Assembly: GCA_046349915.1 (NCBI GenBank)
Contig: JAXMBL010000006.1
Location: 62,001 to 126,000 of the forward strand
Reading direction: 5' to 3'
Length of the DNA: 64,000 nt
Origin: CAIXSC01 sp046349915
GTDB lineage: Bacteria > Planctomycetota > Planctomycetia > Pirellulales > Pirellulaceae
Under the pieces are notes generated by a model that saw only the letters and a program-made list of their open reading frames with translations, made no database searches and was not told where the DNA came from. This document shows positions 43,239-54,000 of this stretch, in pieces; the stretch's first letter is position 1; each line of letters starts with the position of its first letter. Position numbers and translations under genes: made by a program.

Positions 43239-44726
43239 CTACACTTTCTGCAACCGACGATAGACGAACCCGCCAATCGTAAACGAGACGACTTGCCCCG
43301 TCGCTTCACGCTCGAAAACCACTCGTTCGCCCGCCGCCCGCCCACCGCGCACCACGAACGAACTTATCGAGTCTGGCTCCTGCGGAGAGTCCTTCGAGGC
43401 TACCGAGTCAGCAAGCGGCGAGTCAGATGATGGAGACAAGCTGGCGAGCGGTTGTAATACTGCGGGTGCGTGGAGTAGGTAGTCGCTGAGCGGCGACTTC
43501 TCTAAACGCAGTTCGCCATCGCGAAAAGCGATCGTGGCAAATATTCCCGGCCGTGCCTCGTAGATGCCCAACAGTGCTGCATAGTCCGCCGGCCTTGGCG
43601 CTAAAGCGTCGAGGCGAGGTGAAGCGTTCGCAAGCTCGCCGGAATCAATCACAGCGTCGGCGATTTCGACCGCTAGCGGCAACAGTCCAGGGTGAGGCCA
43701 AAGGTTAGCGAGACAAACGACGCCGACTCCCTGTGATTTGCAGAAAAGAACGTAAGACGCGTAGCCAAATAGAGCTCCACCGTGCCCGTGATAGACTCGC
43801 GATCCAAAACGATTGGCTCGCCAACCCAAACAGTATCCAACCGACCAATCGGCCTCCAGGTACTGCGGTCGATGCGACTCCGCGAGCGTCGCTCGCGACA
43901 AAGGCAAATTAGCAAACTCCATTTGGTGGGGATGATCCGCAGACAACTGGAAAGCAAGCCAGCGAGCAAGGTCCGCGACCGACGAATAAAGTTGACCACA
44001 GGCCGCGATGCCGTTGAGTGGAGCGACAGGCGCGACGTCATATCCGCCGTCGAAAAGATGCGAGTGATAACCGACGGCCAGTTGCGTCTTCATGGAATCG
44101 GACACGTCGATGCCGCTATCGAGCATGCCCAACGGCTGGAGCAAGCGTTCCTGCAGAATCTTGCTGTAAGGCTTTCCCGACACGCGACGAATAACTTCGC
44201 CCAACAAACCGTAAGCGAGATTCGAATACTTGAAGGCATGATCTGGCGGCGTCACGATCTCCGTGTCGGGAAGAGCGTCCAGCACCTCCCTAAGCGACGG
44301 AAACTCTTGAGTATCCCACCCTGGCAACGGCGACTCCGTGACCAATCCTGAATGGTGGGCGAGCAAACGACGCAACGTGACCTGCTCGACGCTCCCCACG
44401 CGTGCGCGGGCCTTCGCGAATTCAGGCAGATAGCGCGCGAGGGGCTCATCGAGCGAGACTTTTCCTTCGTCCCGCAGCAGCAGAATCAGCGCCGCCGTGA
44501 AGGTCTTGGTGATTGACGCGACACGAAAAAGCGTCCGAGCATGAGGAGCCAGCCCCGTCGCCAGATCAACCACACCGTAACCAGCGGACCACGCGAGCCC
44601 TTGAGGCGAGACGATACCTACGGCGAGTCCAGGGATTCTATCTTCCGCGAGTCGTCGTTGGAGCCGAGGAGTCAACTCGGTCATGACTCGGGCGACGCCC
44701 GTCATTTGGATTGAGTTTTCGCGCAT
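43239..44726 (-). CDS. Serine hydrolase of the class-C beta-lactamase/penicillin-binding family
   Basis: 495 residues from the ATG at 44726, 4 nt after the upstream epimerase stop codon; a longer frame to 44861 would overlap that gene. The SxxK motif is Ser71 in ASITK, the second is YSN in FKYSNLAYG, and the third is HGG in YHGHGG. No signal peptide is evident, so it may be cytoplasmic. The last 130 residues are a family-typical beta-rich C-terminal domain. It is likely an esterase or peptidase, not a resistance enzyme; the tight spacing to the epimerase implies an operon. Confidence 0.87.
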   Translation of the reverse strand: MRENSIQMTGVARVMTELTPRLQRRLAEDRIPGLAVGIVSPQGLAWSAGYGVVDLATGLAPHARTLFRVASITKTFTAALILLLRDEGKVSLDEPLARYLPEFAKARARVGSVEQVTLRRLLAHHSGLVTESPLPGWDTQEFPSLREVLDALPDTEIVTPPDHAFKYSNLAYGLLGEVIRRVSGKPYSKILQERLLQPLGMLDSGIDVSDSMKTQLAVGYHSHLFDGGYDVAPVAPLNGIAACGQLYSSVADLARWLAFQLSADHPHQMEFANLPLSRATLAESHRPQYLEADWSVGYCLGWRANRFGSRVYHGHGGALFGYASYVLFCKSQGVGVVCLANLWPHPGLLPLAVEIADAVIDSGELANASPRLDALAPRPADYAALLGIYEARPGIFATIAFRDGELRLEKSPLSDYLLHAPAVLQPLASLSPSSDSPLADSVASKDSPQEPDSISSFVVRGGRAAGERVVFEREATGQVVSFTIGGFVYRRLQKV

Positions 44727-44730
44727 GGAT

Positions 44731-45768
44731 TTAGTGAGAGCCTTGGGAAGAGTTTGAAGCTTGCTGCTGTTGTTTAAGCCACTCGGCTGTACGACGCGCG
44801 CCTTCGTCCAAAGCAACTTGGGGACGCCAGCCGAGCTTTTCGATGGCCTTGGTGGGATCAACGTGCTGATCCACCGTAATGCAAGCCAACCCCGCCATCG
44901 TCATCTCCGGCGCCTTCGTCGCTCGCGTAACTTTCCCCCAAGATTCGCTCGCGCGAGTCGCCGCCAATGCCAACCAGTAGGGGACGGTAAGGCGAGGCGG
45001 ACGGATATCACACTCGTGAAACAGAGCGCCCAGGAATTCGCGCAGCCGAATCTCGCGGTCGGGCGCGATATTGAACGCTTCGCCCACGGCGGCTGGGTGT
45101 TTCCCCGCGGTGATCGCCGCGTCGGCGACGTCGGTCACGAAGATCGGGTCGGCGCTCGGATCGACTCGCCCAATCCAACAGGCGAGCGGCCCCGAGAAAT
45201 GCTCCAATAAGCGTGGCAGAATTGTGAAATCGCGGGGACCGTAGATCCAGGTGGGACGGATCGCGGTTACCTCCAAGCGACCTTGTGCCTGATAGTCCCA
45301 AGCGACCTGCTCCGCCCTGACTTTGGCTTTGGCGTAAAAGCCGTAGGCTCGATCACCGTCTTCTAGCGGCGCGTCCTCCCGCACAACGCGAGCGAGTCGC
45401 GCGTAACGATCGTCATAAACCAGCGCCGTGCTAACGAGCACAAACCGGCGACATCCCGCGCGTGTGGCGGCCTCGAGCATGTTCCGCGTGCCTCGGATCG
45501 TCACCGACTCGAACTTCTCCCATGGCCCCCAGTCGCTGACGTGAGCGGCCAAGTGATAGACGACCTCGCACCCTTGAGCGGCAGCGGCCAACGAATCAGC
45601 GTCGGTGACGTCCCCCACACAAGCCTCGACCGGCAGATCCTTCCACCGCTCCGCCTTCGCGCGATCGCGCACAACGACTCTTACCTCATGCCCCTGCTGC
45701 GTGAGACGGTCAACGAGATGACCGCCGAGAAAACCTGTGGCGCCTGTAACCAGATGGGGCATAAACAA
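44731..45768 (-). CDS. NAD-dependent epimerase/dehydratase (3-beta-HSD-like)
   Basis: 345 residues; an ATG at 45762 is an alternative start. TGATGFLGGHLVDRL at the N-terminus is the Rossmann motif, GDVTDAD the cofactor region, and the catalytic YAKAK (YxxxK) follows LVSTALVY near residue 150. It is a third extended SDR in the window and resembles the 3-beta-hydroxysteroid dehydrogenase/isomerase-like branch. It is followed after 4 nt by the serine hydrolase gene. The Gln/Ser-rich C-terminus is poorly conserved. Confidence 0.87.
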   Translation of the reverse strand: MFMPHLVTGATGFLGGHLVDRLTQQGHEVRVVVRDRAKAERWKDLPVEACVGDVTDADSLAAAAQGCEVVYHLAAHVSDWGPWEKFESVTIRGTRNMLEAATRAGCRRFVLVSTALVYDDRYARLARVVREDAPLEDGDRAYGFYAKAKVRAEQVAWDYQAQGRLEVTAIRPTWIYGPRDFTILPRLLEHFSGPLACWIGRVDPSADPIFVTDVADAAITAGKHPAAVGEAFNIAPDREIRLREFLGALFHECDIRPPRLTVPYWLALAATRASESWGKVTRATKAPEMTMAGLACITVDQHVDPTKAIEKLGWRPQVALDEGARRTAEWLKQQQQASNSSQGSH

Positions 45769-45915
45769 TCGTTCCCGGCAATTACAATGGGGCAGTGCAA
45801 AGTCGCACGGCGGAGAGCACCACTATAGCGCCCATGCTCGTGCTAAAGTAGCCCGCACACGCCAACCGCGTCCCCACTTCCCCACCAACTCGACATACTC
45901 TGAGCAGGATCATTC

Positions 45916-46674
45916 ATGTTTGAACGAATCGCGGAACGATATCGCGGCTGCGTCGCAGTAGTCGTGGGAGCAGGCGGCATCGGACAAGCAATTACGCGTG
46001 GCCTGTTGCAAGGCGGCGCACGAGTGGTCGTCGCGGACCATAGCGTGGAATCGCTGGAACGGTTACGAGCGGCCTTCGCGGACCACGACGTGTCAACCCA
46101 AGTGCTGGATGTGCGAGACGCCCGCGCGGTCGACTCGTTCTTCGTCCACGTCCGCGAGACGATCGGCCCGCCGGACTATCTGTTCTACACCGCGGGAATC
46201 CTGACCATCGAGAGATTCGCGGAAACTCAGCCCGCGGACTGGGAGCGAGTGGTCGATGTGAATCTCAACGGCGCCTTCTTCTGTGCAAAATCGGCAGCCG
46301 CTGGAATGACCGAGCGTCGCCAAGGAAGCATCCTGCTGCTCGGCTCGATCGCCGGTACGAAAGCTCGATCGGGATCGCGAGTGAATCCGGTCTACAACGC
46401 CACCAAGGCCGCGGTATCGTCGTTCGTGAATGCGGCCGCCATGCAACTTCGCCCGCATGGCGTGCGGATCAATTGCATTTCACCAGGACCAACCGCAACC
46501 GCCATGATGGATATTCAGCCCGCGGCCGTTCACGCCGCTGTCCGTGACATCACGTTGGACGGACGGATGAATCAAGCCGAGGAAGTCGCCGAGCTCGCGC
46601 TGTTTGTCGCGGGCCACGGTCGCTTCACAGGTGAAGATATCGGACTGGGCGGCGGCGCCGGTTTGGGTGGATAA
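45916..46674 (+). CDS. SDR-family oxidoreductase
   Basis: 252 residues, classical short-chain dehydrogenase. VVVGAGGIGQAITRGLLQGG near 14-33 is the cofactor-binding glycine motif (TGxxxGxG type), and GSIAGTKA followed by YNATKAA near residue 155-161 supplies the Ser-Tyr-Lys set. It lacks an obvious specificity motif. It starts divergently from the epimerase at 45768. Confidence 0.88.
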   Translation: MFERIAERYRGCVAVVVGAGGIGQAITRGLLQGGARVVVADHSVESLERLRAAFADHDVSTQVLDVRDARAVDSFFVHVRETIGPPDYLFYTAGILTIERFAETQPADWERVVDVNLNGAFFCAKSAAAGMTERRQGSILLLGSIAGTKARSGSRVNPVYNATKAAVSSFVNAAAMQLRPHGVRINCISPGPTATAMMDIQPAAVHAAVRDITLDGRMNQAEEVAELALFVAGHGRFTGEDIGLGGGAGLGG

Positions 46675-46696
46675 GCAATACTCGACAATCGGTGCT

Positions 46697-48631
46697 ATGC
46701 TCATGCGGTATCTATCCCTCTTCTCGAACCGAGTTCGCCAACTCGCGGCCGACGGTGTTCTCAGAGATACCCGCAGTCGTCACGGCTCGCTTACTCGCGG
46801 AGCAGCCCTGCTGACGGTTCTCACGGGTCTCATGCTGGCGTCCGACGCTGTTGCGCAGTCACAGCCGCAAGTCACAAAACTCAAGGCCCGCCACGCCGCG
46901 GGTCAGACCATCCTGACCTTCACCGAGGCATCGCCCTTGGTTCAGGAGGAATCGCTCAAGGCGACCGCCATCAATGAATTGCGTCAATCCGAACGAGCGA
47001 AACGCATACGTTACCGCGTCTATCACAGCTCGCGTCCCATTGTCACGCTGAACCAATTGCAACCCGTGATGGAATTGCCGCCGTTGACGGGCTGGAACAC
47101 CGACTACTTTGGTGAAGTGAAACCGGGCCAGTTGGCCTTGCGCTATGTGTCGCAAGACGGAGGCGTTCCTGTAGGACCGACCACCGGCATCGGCGCTTAC
47201 AATCCGCCGCGAGCCGGTTTTGGATTCTACGCCGTGACGGCGGTCGTCGACGGCGTCGAAAACAAACGGCTAGGCCCCGGCAACTCGCTGGCCTCGCCCG
47301 TCAAGGAGGTTGTCGGCCTGGGCGAACCTGTGTTGCAACGCATCGAGACTCCCGCCGAGTTTCAGTATGTGAAGCGGCCTAAGCTGCACTATTTCGTGCG
47401 CTGGGAGTCGCCGCCGAACTGTGCAGTGCAGGGAAAACCATTCGACTATCTCGTGGCCGTTCCTGAAAATGTACAGAATCCCGCACCGGTCGGAATCCAC
47501 TTCCATTGCTGGGGTGGATCATTGAATGAAGGGTACGGATGGTGGTATCAGGGCGAGCAGGGGCACATGCTGATGGCATCGAATCAGGCGCCCTACGACT
47601 GGTGGACCGGGTATCACGAGCGTCTCTTCGATGGACCGGCGGACGAAACGACTTGGCGAAATGGCGTCGTCCGTCCCTATACCCAAAGGCGGCTCCTCTC
47701 CTTCTTCGACTGGATGCGTACTCGCTGGCCCATCGACGCCGCACGTACGCATGTGGCGGGAACTTCGATGGGTGGATCAGGCGGGCCTAGTTTCGCGATT
47801 CGCAACGCGGATCGAGTTGCTTGGACGGTGAGTTGGGTGGGCGTGCATCGCCCACGGTTCGCGCCCGGGTTCGTCAGTTCGTACGAACAAGTCTATGGCA
47901 AGCTTGCATGGGACGTGAAGTTTGAAGACGGAACGCCCGTCTGGGACCACTTCGACGATGTTGCTTATCTCCGCAAACATCCGGAATTGGACGTGGGCTT
48001 TATCACGTTCTCCAACGGCAAGAACGACGACGGAATTGGCTGGAAACAGGCTGTCGACTTCCTACGCGCCCTGCAAGAAACTCGCCGTCCGCACCTTTTC
48101 GTGTGGGGGCAACAAGGTCATGGTCAACGAGCGGCCCTGCCGGTCACGCTATCCGAACGCCATATGATGATGGACCTGCGACTCGACCAAAGTCAGCCCG
48201 CCTTCACTCGCTGTAGTCTCGACGATCTCCCGGGTGATGGCGACCCAAAGCAAGGAGCGCCCGAAGGCCAATGCAATTTGTATTTGACCTGGGTGACGGA
48301 GGATGTGGTCGATACCAAGGAACGATGGGAGATGACCGTGCGTCTGATTCCCCAGGCGCCTCGGGATGCGTGTACTGTCGACCTCACCCCACGACGAACT
48401 CAACAATTCAAACTCGCTCCAGGGACCAAAGTCCGCTGGCAAAACCGTACCGTGGGAGCTTCACCCAAGGTTGGCAGCGGACCTGTCAGCGGCAAGAATG
48501 CTAACGGTTCAAGTGCCAGCGCACGCAGTGATTCAGGCATCGTCGAAGTCGATCGACTCGGACTGATCACCATCCCGAAACTCAACGTCACCAAGGCGGG
48601 TAATCGCATTAGCTTGGAGTTCAACCCGTGA
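46697..48631 (+). CDS. Exported alpha/beta hydrolase-type esterase
   Basis: 644 residues from the ATG at 46697 (ATG at 46703 is an alternative); the frame upstream overlaps the SDR gene. A signal peptide ends near AVAQSQ at about residue 55. The first 180 residues include a fibronectin-like strand region; an esterase domain follows, with IHFHCWGGSLNEG and nucleophile elbow GTSMGGSGGP. WGQQGHGQR near 485 probably carries the catalytic His. The C-terminal 130 residues are beta-rich. Its TGA overlaps the next GTG start (GTGA), coupling it to the GH71/99-like gene. Confidence 0.8.
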   Translation: MLMRYLSLFSNRVRQLAADGVLRDTRSRHGSLTRGAALLTVLTGLMLASDAVAQSQPQVTKLKARHAAGQTILTFTEASPLVQEESLKATAINELRQSERAKRIRYRVYHSSRPIVTLNQLQPVMELPPLTGWNTDYFGEVKPGQLALRYVSQDGGVPVGPTTGIGAYNPPRAGFGFYAVTAVVDGVENKRLGPGNSLASPVKEVVGLGEPVLQRIETPAEFQYVKRPKLHYFVRWESPPNCAVQGKPFDYLVAVPENVQNPAPVGIHFHCWGGSLNEGYGWWYQGEQGHMLMASNQAPYDWWTGYHERLFDGPADETTWRNGVVRPYTQRRLLSFFDWMRTRWPIDAARTHVAGTSMGGSGGPSFAIRNADRVAWTVSWVGVHRPRFAPGFVSSYEQVYGKLAWDVKFEDGTPVWDHFDDVAYLRKHPELDVGFITFSNGKNDDGIGWKQAVDFLRALQETRRPHLFVWGQQGHGQRAALPVTLSERHMMMDLRLDQSQPAFTRCSLDDLPGDGDPKQGAPEGQCNLYLTWVTEDVVDTKERWEMTVRLIPQAPRDACTVDLTPRRTQQFKLAPGTKVRWQNRTVGASPKVGSGPVSGKNANGSSASARSDSGIVEVDRLGLITIPKLNVTKAGNRISLEFNP

Positions 48632-49980
48632 GTCGAGTGGTCTCGCAGAGTGAGAGACAAGGATTCGATTGGATCGTTGGGTGGATGGCGAGCCTGCTCG
48701 TCGCGATCCCCTCGGCTGCTTGGTCCGCCGGACCGTTAACGCAGGCGGACGTCGAGTCGACCATGCATCCGTATGACGGGCCGAGCGTTTGGAAATCGCC
48801 CGCCGAAGGGCTCGCGGGACGAGTGATCTGTGGCTACCAAGGTTGGTTCACAACACCCACGGACGGCGCGGAACGAGGCTGGACTCACTATCAAAAACAG
48901 GGCAGGTTCGAACCCGGACACTGTTCGATCGACCTCTGGCCCGACATGACGGAATACGACGAAGACGAGCGATTCGCGACCCCGTTTCGTCATGCGGACG
49001 GCAAAGTAGCTCACGTCTTCAGTTCTTATCACTCGAAGACCGTCGCTCGACACTTCCACTGGATGAAGGAATACGGGATCGACGGCGCGATGGTGCAGCG
49101 ATTCGTTGTCGAGACTCGACATCCCGTCGCCTTGCGTCACTGCACCCAAGTGCTCCGCAATGCCCGCGGCGCCGCCAATCAACAGGGGCGAGTCTATTGC
49201 GTGATGTACGATCTTTCCGGGCTTGGAGAAAACCAGATCGAGAGCGTGATGGAGGACTGGCGTCGACTGGTCGATCGCATGCGAATCGGTCGCGACCCCA
49301 AGGACCGAGCCTACTTGCGATTCCAAGGCAAACCACTCGTCGCCGTCTGGGGCATTGGATTCAACGATCAGCGCAAGTACACGCTGGCCGAATGCGATCG
49401 CCTGATTCGCTGGCTGCGTGACGACCCACGTTACGGCGGCCAAGCCGTGATGGTAGGAGTTCCCGCTTATTGGCGAACTCTCGATCGCGACGCCGTCGCC
49501 GACACTCGACTGCATGAGTTGCTTTCCCAAGTCGATATCATCAGCCCTTGGACGGTGGGCCGCTTTGGAACGTCCGCCGCCGCCGCGAAACACGGCACGA
49601 ACGTTTGGCAAGAAGATATCAATTGGTGTCGTCAGCGGAGCATCGAGTATCTCCCCGTGGCTTTTCCGGGATTCAGCTGGCACAACATGCGTCCCCAGTC
49701 TCCACTCAACCAGATCCCGCGACGCGGCGGTGAGTTTCTGTGGAGCCAATATCGGGCCGCCCATGCAGCCGGCGCGACGATGATGTACCAGGCGATGTTC
49801 GATGAATTAGACGAGGGGACCGCGATCTTCAAATGCTCGCCTCAACCTCCCGTGGGCGCCAGTCCGTTCGTCGCCGAACCCGACTTGCCAAGCGATCATT
49901 ATCTCTGGCTGACAGGACAAGGAGCTCGCCTGCTACGCGGCGAACTTTCCCCTAGTGAACAACTGCCCGCTCGACGCTGA
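48628..49980 (+). CDS. Exported glycoside hydrolase of GH71/GH99-like type
   Basis: 450 residues starting with GTG that overlaps the upstream stop codon by 4 nt. A signal peptide covers about residues 15-35. VICGYQGWFTTPTDG near 65, FSSYHSKTVARHFHWMKEYGIDGAMVQRF near 115-145 and LVAVWGIGFND near 235 match the barrel of GH71/GH99-like proteins. LPVAFPGFSWHNM and TMMYQAMFDELDEGTAIF near 350 and 390 hold the likely acidic residues. Related enzymes cleave alpha-linked glucans or mannans. Translational coupling to an esterase suggests joint breakdown of an acylated polysaccharide. Confidence 0.82.
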   Translation: MSRVVSQSERQGFDWIVGWMASLLVAIPSAAWSAGPLTQADVESTMHPYDGPSVWKSPAEGLAGRVICGYQGWFTTPTDGAERGWTHYQKQGRFEPGHCSIDLWPDMTEYDEDERFATPFRHADGKVAHVFSSYHSKTVARHFHWMKEYGIDGAMVQRFVVETRHPVALRHCTQVLRNARGAANQQGRVYCVMYDLSGLGENQIESVMEDWRRLVDRMRIGRDPKDRAYLRFQGKPLVAVWGIGFNDQRKYTLAECDRLIRWLRDDPRYGGQAVMVGVPAYWRTLDRDAVADTRLHELLSQVDIISPWTVGRFGTSAAAAKHGTNVWQEDINWCRQRSIEYLPVAFPGFSWHNMRPQSPLNQIPRRGGEFLWSQYRAAHAAGATMMYQAMFDELDEGTAIFKCSPQPPVGASPFVAEPDLPSDHYLWLTGQGARLLRGELSPSEQLPARR

Positions 49981-49993
49981 TTCCGGCGGGATT

Positions 49994-50002
49994 TGCTAAG
50001 AT
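49994..50002 (+). promoter_or_regulatory. Possible extended -10 promoter
   Basis: TGCTAAGAT, the same extended -10 form as at 5685, lies 72 nt upstream of the Gfo/Idh ATG at 50075. No clear -35 is seen. Confidence 0.3.
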
Positions 50003-50074
50003 AGCCCTGAGTCCGAGCTTAACGCGATGACCAAGAGGCCCAAGAGGCCCAGTGCTTTGTCACAGCCAAGAACG

Positions 50075-51058
50075 ATGAATAAACGCTCAATTTCCCCCGT
50101 GCGCATCGGGGTCGTGGGGTTAGGACGGTTTGGTCGACTGCATGCGCTCACAGCCGCGGGCTTAGCAGAATCGGAACTGGTCGCGCTAGTCGCGCGACGT
50201 CGCGAGAGCTTGGAGCGAGTATCGCTCGAGTTGCCCGATGTCCCTGGCTGGACCAATCTTGAAGATGCGATCCGCGAATCCGATGCGGAGGCGTGGATCA
50301 TCGCCTGCTCAACCAGTTCGCACGTCGCGGTCGCGGAACGCCTCTTGGCTGCCGGGAAAACGGTGCTGCTGGAAAAGCCCATCGCCGACAATCAGTCGGA
50401 AGCCGAAAGTCTATCGGCGTGGGTGAAACATGATTCCAGCAATCTGATGATCGGCCATATCGTGCTGTTCAACAGCGAGTTCCAAGCGTTGAGAGAAGAG
50501 GCCACGAGACGAGGGCCGCTGAATTACATCGACTGTGTGCGCCATCGCCCCTCCTCCATCGTGACTCAGTTTCCTGGCGAAAACCCGTTGCATGCGGCCA
50601 TGGTCCACGACCTTTACGCAGTCCAGGCGTTAGTGCAGCGAGCAGAACCTCAAACCTTTAACGCTCACTATCACCGCACCGCCAGCGGCGCCATTGATCT
50701 GGCATTGGCTCGATTGTCTTGGCCCTCAGGCATCGTGGCTTCCTTCGCCGCGTCGTACATGACGCCGCCAGGAATGGCGCCTCGAGGATTCGATCGGATG
50801 GAAGTATTCGGCGAAGGCTGGGCTGGCAGAATCTCGCCTAATCCGCGTCCTTGTGAACTTTGGGCCGATGCTGCTCAGTGGCCGCTGGCGCTCGAAATCC
50901 GGGCGCCAGCGTCTGGCCCCACAGGGATGATGGCCGAGGAATTGCGGTGTTTCTGTCGCGTCGTTCGCGGCGTCGAACAAGTACCGATCGGCGCTACTTA
51001 TCACGATGCGTTACAGGTTCAACGCTGGATGGAAGCATTGGACGCTTCGGCAACCTAG
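50075..51058 (+). CDS. Gfo/Idh/MocA-family oxidoreductase
   Basis: 327 residues from the ATG at 50075; an ATG at 50027 would add 16 basic residues ahead of the Rossmann fold. VRIGVVGLGRFGRLHA is the NAD-binding motif and LLEKPIADN near 105 the family signature. The His/Asp region AAMVHDLYAVQAL near 180 resembles the active site. It ends 10 nt before lhr, so the two may be co-transcribed, although nothing links their functions. Confidence 0.88.
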   Translation: MNKRSISPVRIGVVGLGRFGRLHALTAAGLAESELVALVARRRESLERVSLELPDVPGWTNLEDAIRESDAEAWIIACSTSSHVAVAERLLAAGKTVLLEKPIADNQSEAESLSAWVKHDSSNLMIGHIVLFNSEFQALREEATRRGPLNYIDCVRHRPSSIVTQFPGENPLHAAMVHDLYAVQALVQRAEPQTFNAHYHRTASGAIDLALARLSWPSGIVASFAASYMTPPGMAPRGFDRMEVFGEGWAGRISPNPRPCELWADAAQWPLALEIRAPASGPTGMMAEELRCFCRVVRGVEQVPIGATYHDALQVQRWMEALDASAT

Positions 51059-51068
51059 GATAGCGGCC

Positions 51069-54000
51069 ATGACCAAACGCCGCTCGCGGTCCGAATCCAC
51101 GGGATTGGAACTCTTTCATCCGTTGGTGAAACAGTGGTTCCTCCAAAACCTGGGCCCGCCAACCAATGTCCAGCGTGAGGTTTGGCCCGCGATTGCGCGC
51201 GGTGAAAACGCTCTGCTCTTGGCGCCCACCGGTTCGGGCAAAACCCTGGCCGCGTTCCTGGTCGCAATCGATCGCTTGACATTCAACAAGTCGATCGCTG
51301 ATCAACAGCTAACCTCTCCATCCGCGGATTCAGGCGACTCCCTACCCGCCTCGCCAGCCGCAAGCCGCCGATCACGCAAACGAGCGAGTCCGAATCAACT
51401 CACCACTGGTTCGCGGCGCAGCGTGCGAGTGCTCTATATCTCGCCGCTCAAGGCGCTCGGCGCCGATATCGCCCGCAATCTCCAACGTCCAGTCGCGGGT
51501 CTCAGTGAGATGGCCGCTGCGCAAGGCTTGGACTTTCAATTGCCCACCGTGGGAATTCGTTCGGGAGACACGCCTGCCAGCGAGCGTCATCGACTTACGC
51601 GAACGCCACCCGACATTCTTATTACGACTCCCGAATCGCTGTACCTGCTACTCACCTCGCGCGCGAGAGAGATACTGACGGGAGTCGAGACGGTCATTGT
51701 GGACGAAATCCACTCCTTGGTCGCCAACAAACGCGGCGTTCACTTGTTTCTGTCGCTAGAGCGGCTCGAGTCGTTACGTCGAAAACAGAACCCCGCGGCG
51801 TCGCCGCTCCAACGAATTGGCCTCTCCGCCACGCAACGTCCCCTCGACGAGGTTGCCACGTTGTTGGGAGGCGCCGAAAGTGATCCCAAGCGGCCCGAGG
51901 TACTTGTCCCGCGCCCCGTCACGATCGTGGCGGCAGGCCGCCGCAAGGAGCTCGAAATCTCCATCGAGATGCCGCTGGCGCCGGCGCGCGACAGCGTGAC
52001 GGAAGAATCTTCTCGAACCGCGGAGGTCGTCACTCGAGAGGATGCGACTCAAGGAAAATCGATCTGGCCGGCGATCCACCCTCGACTGGTCGAACTGATT
52101 CGCTCGCATCGTAGCACCATGCTGTTCGTCAACAACCGACGGCTGGCCGAGCGGTTGGCGGCGGCGATCAATGAGCTAGCTGGCGAAGAGATTGCGTTGG
52201 CCCATCATGGCTCAATCGCCAAAGAGACTCGTCGAGCCATCGAAGAACGCTTGAAAGAAGGAACTCTTCCAGCCATCGTCGCCACTTCATCATTAGAATT
52301 GGGCATCGACATGGGAGCGGTCGAGTTGGTGATTCAGATCGAATCCCCTCCTTCGATCGCCGCGGGATTACAGCGGATCGGTCGAGCGGGCCATCAGGTG
52401 GGAGCGGCTTCCAAGGGGATCGTCTTTCCCAAGTTTCGCGGCGACCTACTCGCCTGCGCCGCGGCGTCAGCTCGCATGATGGCCGGGGAAGTCGAGGAAA
52501 CTCGTTTTCCTCGCAATCCGCTCGACGTGTTGGCTCAACAAGTCGTGGCCATGGTCGCAACTTCCCCCATGACGATCGACGAGTTGTTCGTAACGGTGCG
52601 CCGAGCGGCGCCGTATCACGAGTTGCCATGGAATTCCTTCATCGGCGTCCTTGATCTACTTTCCGGACGCTATCCATCCGAAGAATTCTCCGAGTTGCGT
52701 CCGCGAGTAAACTGGGACCGAGCAACCGGGCTCGTCACCGCTCGCCGGGACGCACTGCGAGTCGCCGTGGCCAATGCGGGGACCATTCCCGATCGTGGGC
52801 TTTATGGCGTGTTCCTCGCCGATGGCGAGCGAGGAGCGACACGCGTCGGCGAACTCGACGAAGAAATGGTGTTTGAGACCGCCATCGGCGATGTCTTTCT
52901 GCTTGGCGCCTCGTCGTGGCGAGTGCTCGACATCACAACCGACCGTGTGCTGGTAGCCCCCGCGCCGGGCGAGCCGGGGCGAATGCCATTCTGGCGCGGC
53001 GATGGACCAGGCAGACCGCTTGAGTTTGGACGAGCCATCGGTCAGCTCACTCGCCGCCTGGCCTTTGAACCTGAACACCACATGATTCAGATCCTGACGT
53101 CCGAACATGGTCTGCAATCGTTGGCCGCCGAGCAGTTGGTCGACTATGTGCGGCGACAAGCGGCGGCAACCGTCGAGCCGCCTTCCGATGCCACGATCGT
53201 GGTGGAGAGTTTTCGCGACGAAGTGGGCGATTGGCGAGTGGTCGTTCTGACGCCGTTCGGTTCGCGAGTTCACGCGCCGTGGGCCACCGTCGCATTGGCG
53301 AGGATTCGACAGGAATGGGGCGGCGATCCCGACGTGGTGTGGGATGACGATGGATTCGCGTTGCGAATCTCCGCCGCCGATTCACCACCGCCTGTCGCAT
53401 GGCTCGTCCCTCAATCCGATGAAGTGGAGACGAACCTTGTACGTGAATTAGCGGGCACCTCGCTTTTCGCCGGGAGATTCCGCGAGAATGCGGCTCGAGC
53501 GTTACTATTGCCGCGACGCTTTCCCGGCAGACGAACTCCCTTGTGGTTGCAACGGAGGCGGTCGGCCGACTTGCTACATGTCGCCGCTCGCTTCCCCGAT
53601 TTCCCCATCCTGCTCGAGACCTATCGCGAGTGTTTGCGTGACGTGTTCGATCTGCCGGGCTTGAAATCCGTGTTGAGTCAGCTCGAGCGAGGCGAGATCC
53701 GCGTGCGGCCAGTGGAAACTCGCGGCCCCTCGCCCTTCGCGTCGACGCTCTTGTTCGGCTACGCGGGAAACTACCTGTACAACAGCGACACTCCATTGGC
53801 CGAGCGGCGTGCTCATGCGTTGGCACTCGACCATTCTCAATTGCGCGAGCTACTCGGCGAAGCAGAACTACGGGAGTTACTGGATCAAGTCTCCGTGCAG
53901 CGGCATGAACTAGAACTACAGCGGCTCGACGGACGCTTTCCTCCGCGAGATATAGACGACCTGCGCGACCTGTTGGTGCGGTTAGGCGATTTGTCGGTCG

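Noticed and set aside
43239..44726. Antibiotic-resistance beta-lactamase
   Set aside because: SxxK, YxN and HGG motifs fit the broad esterase/PBP-like family; there is no signal peptide and the gene is coupled to an epimerase.
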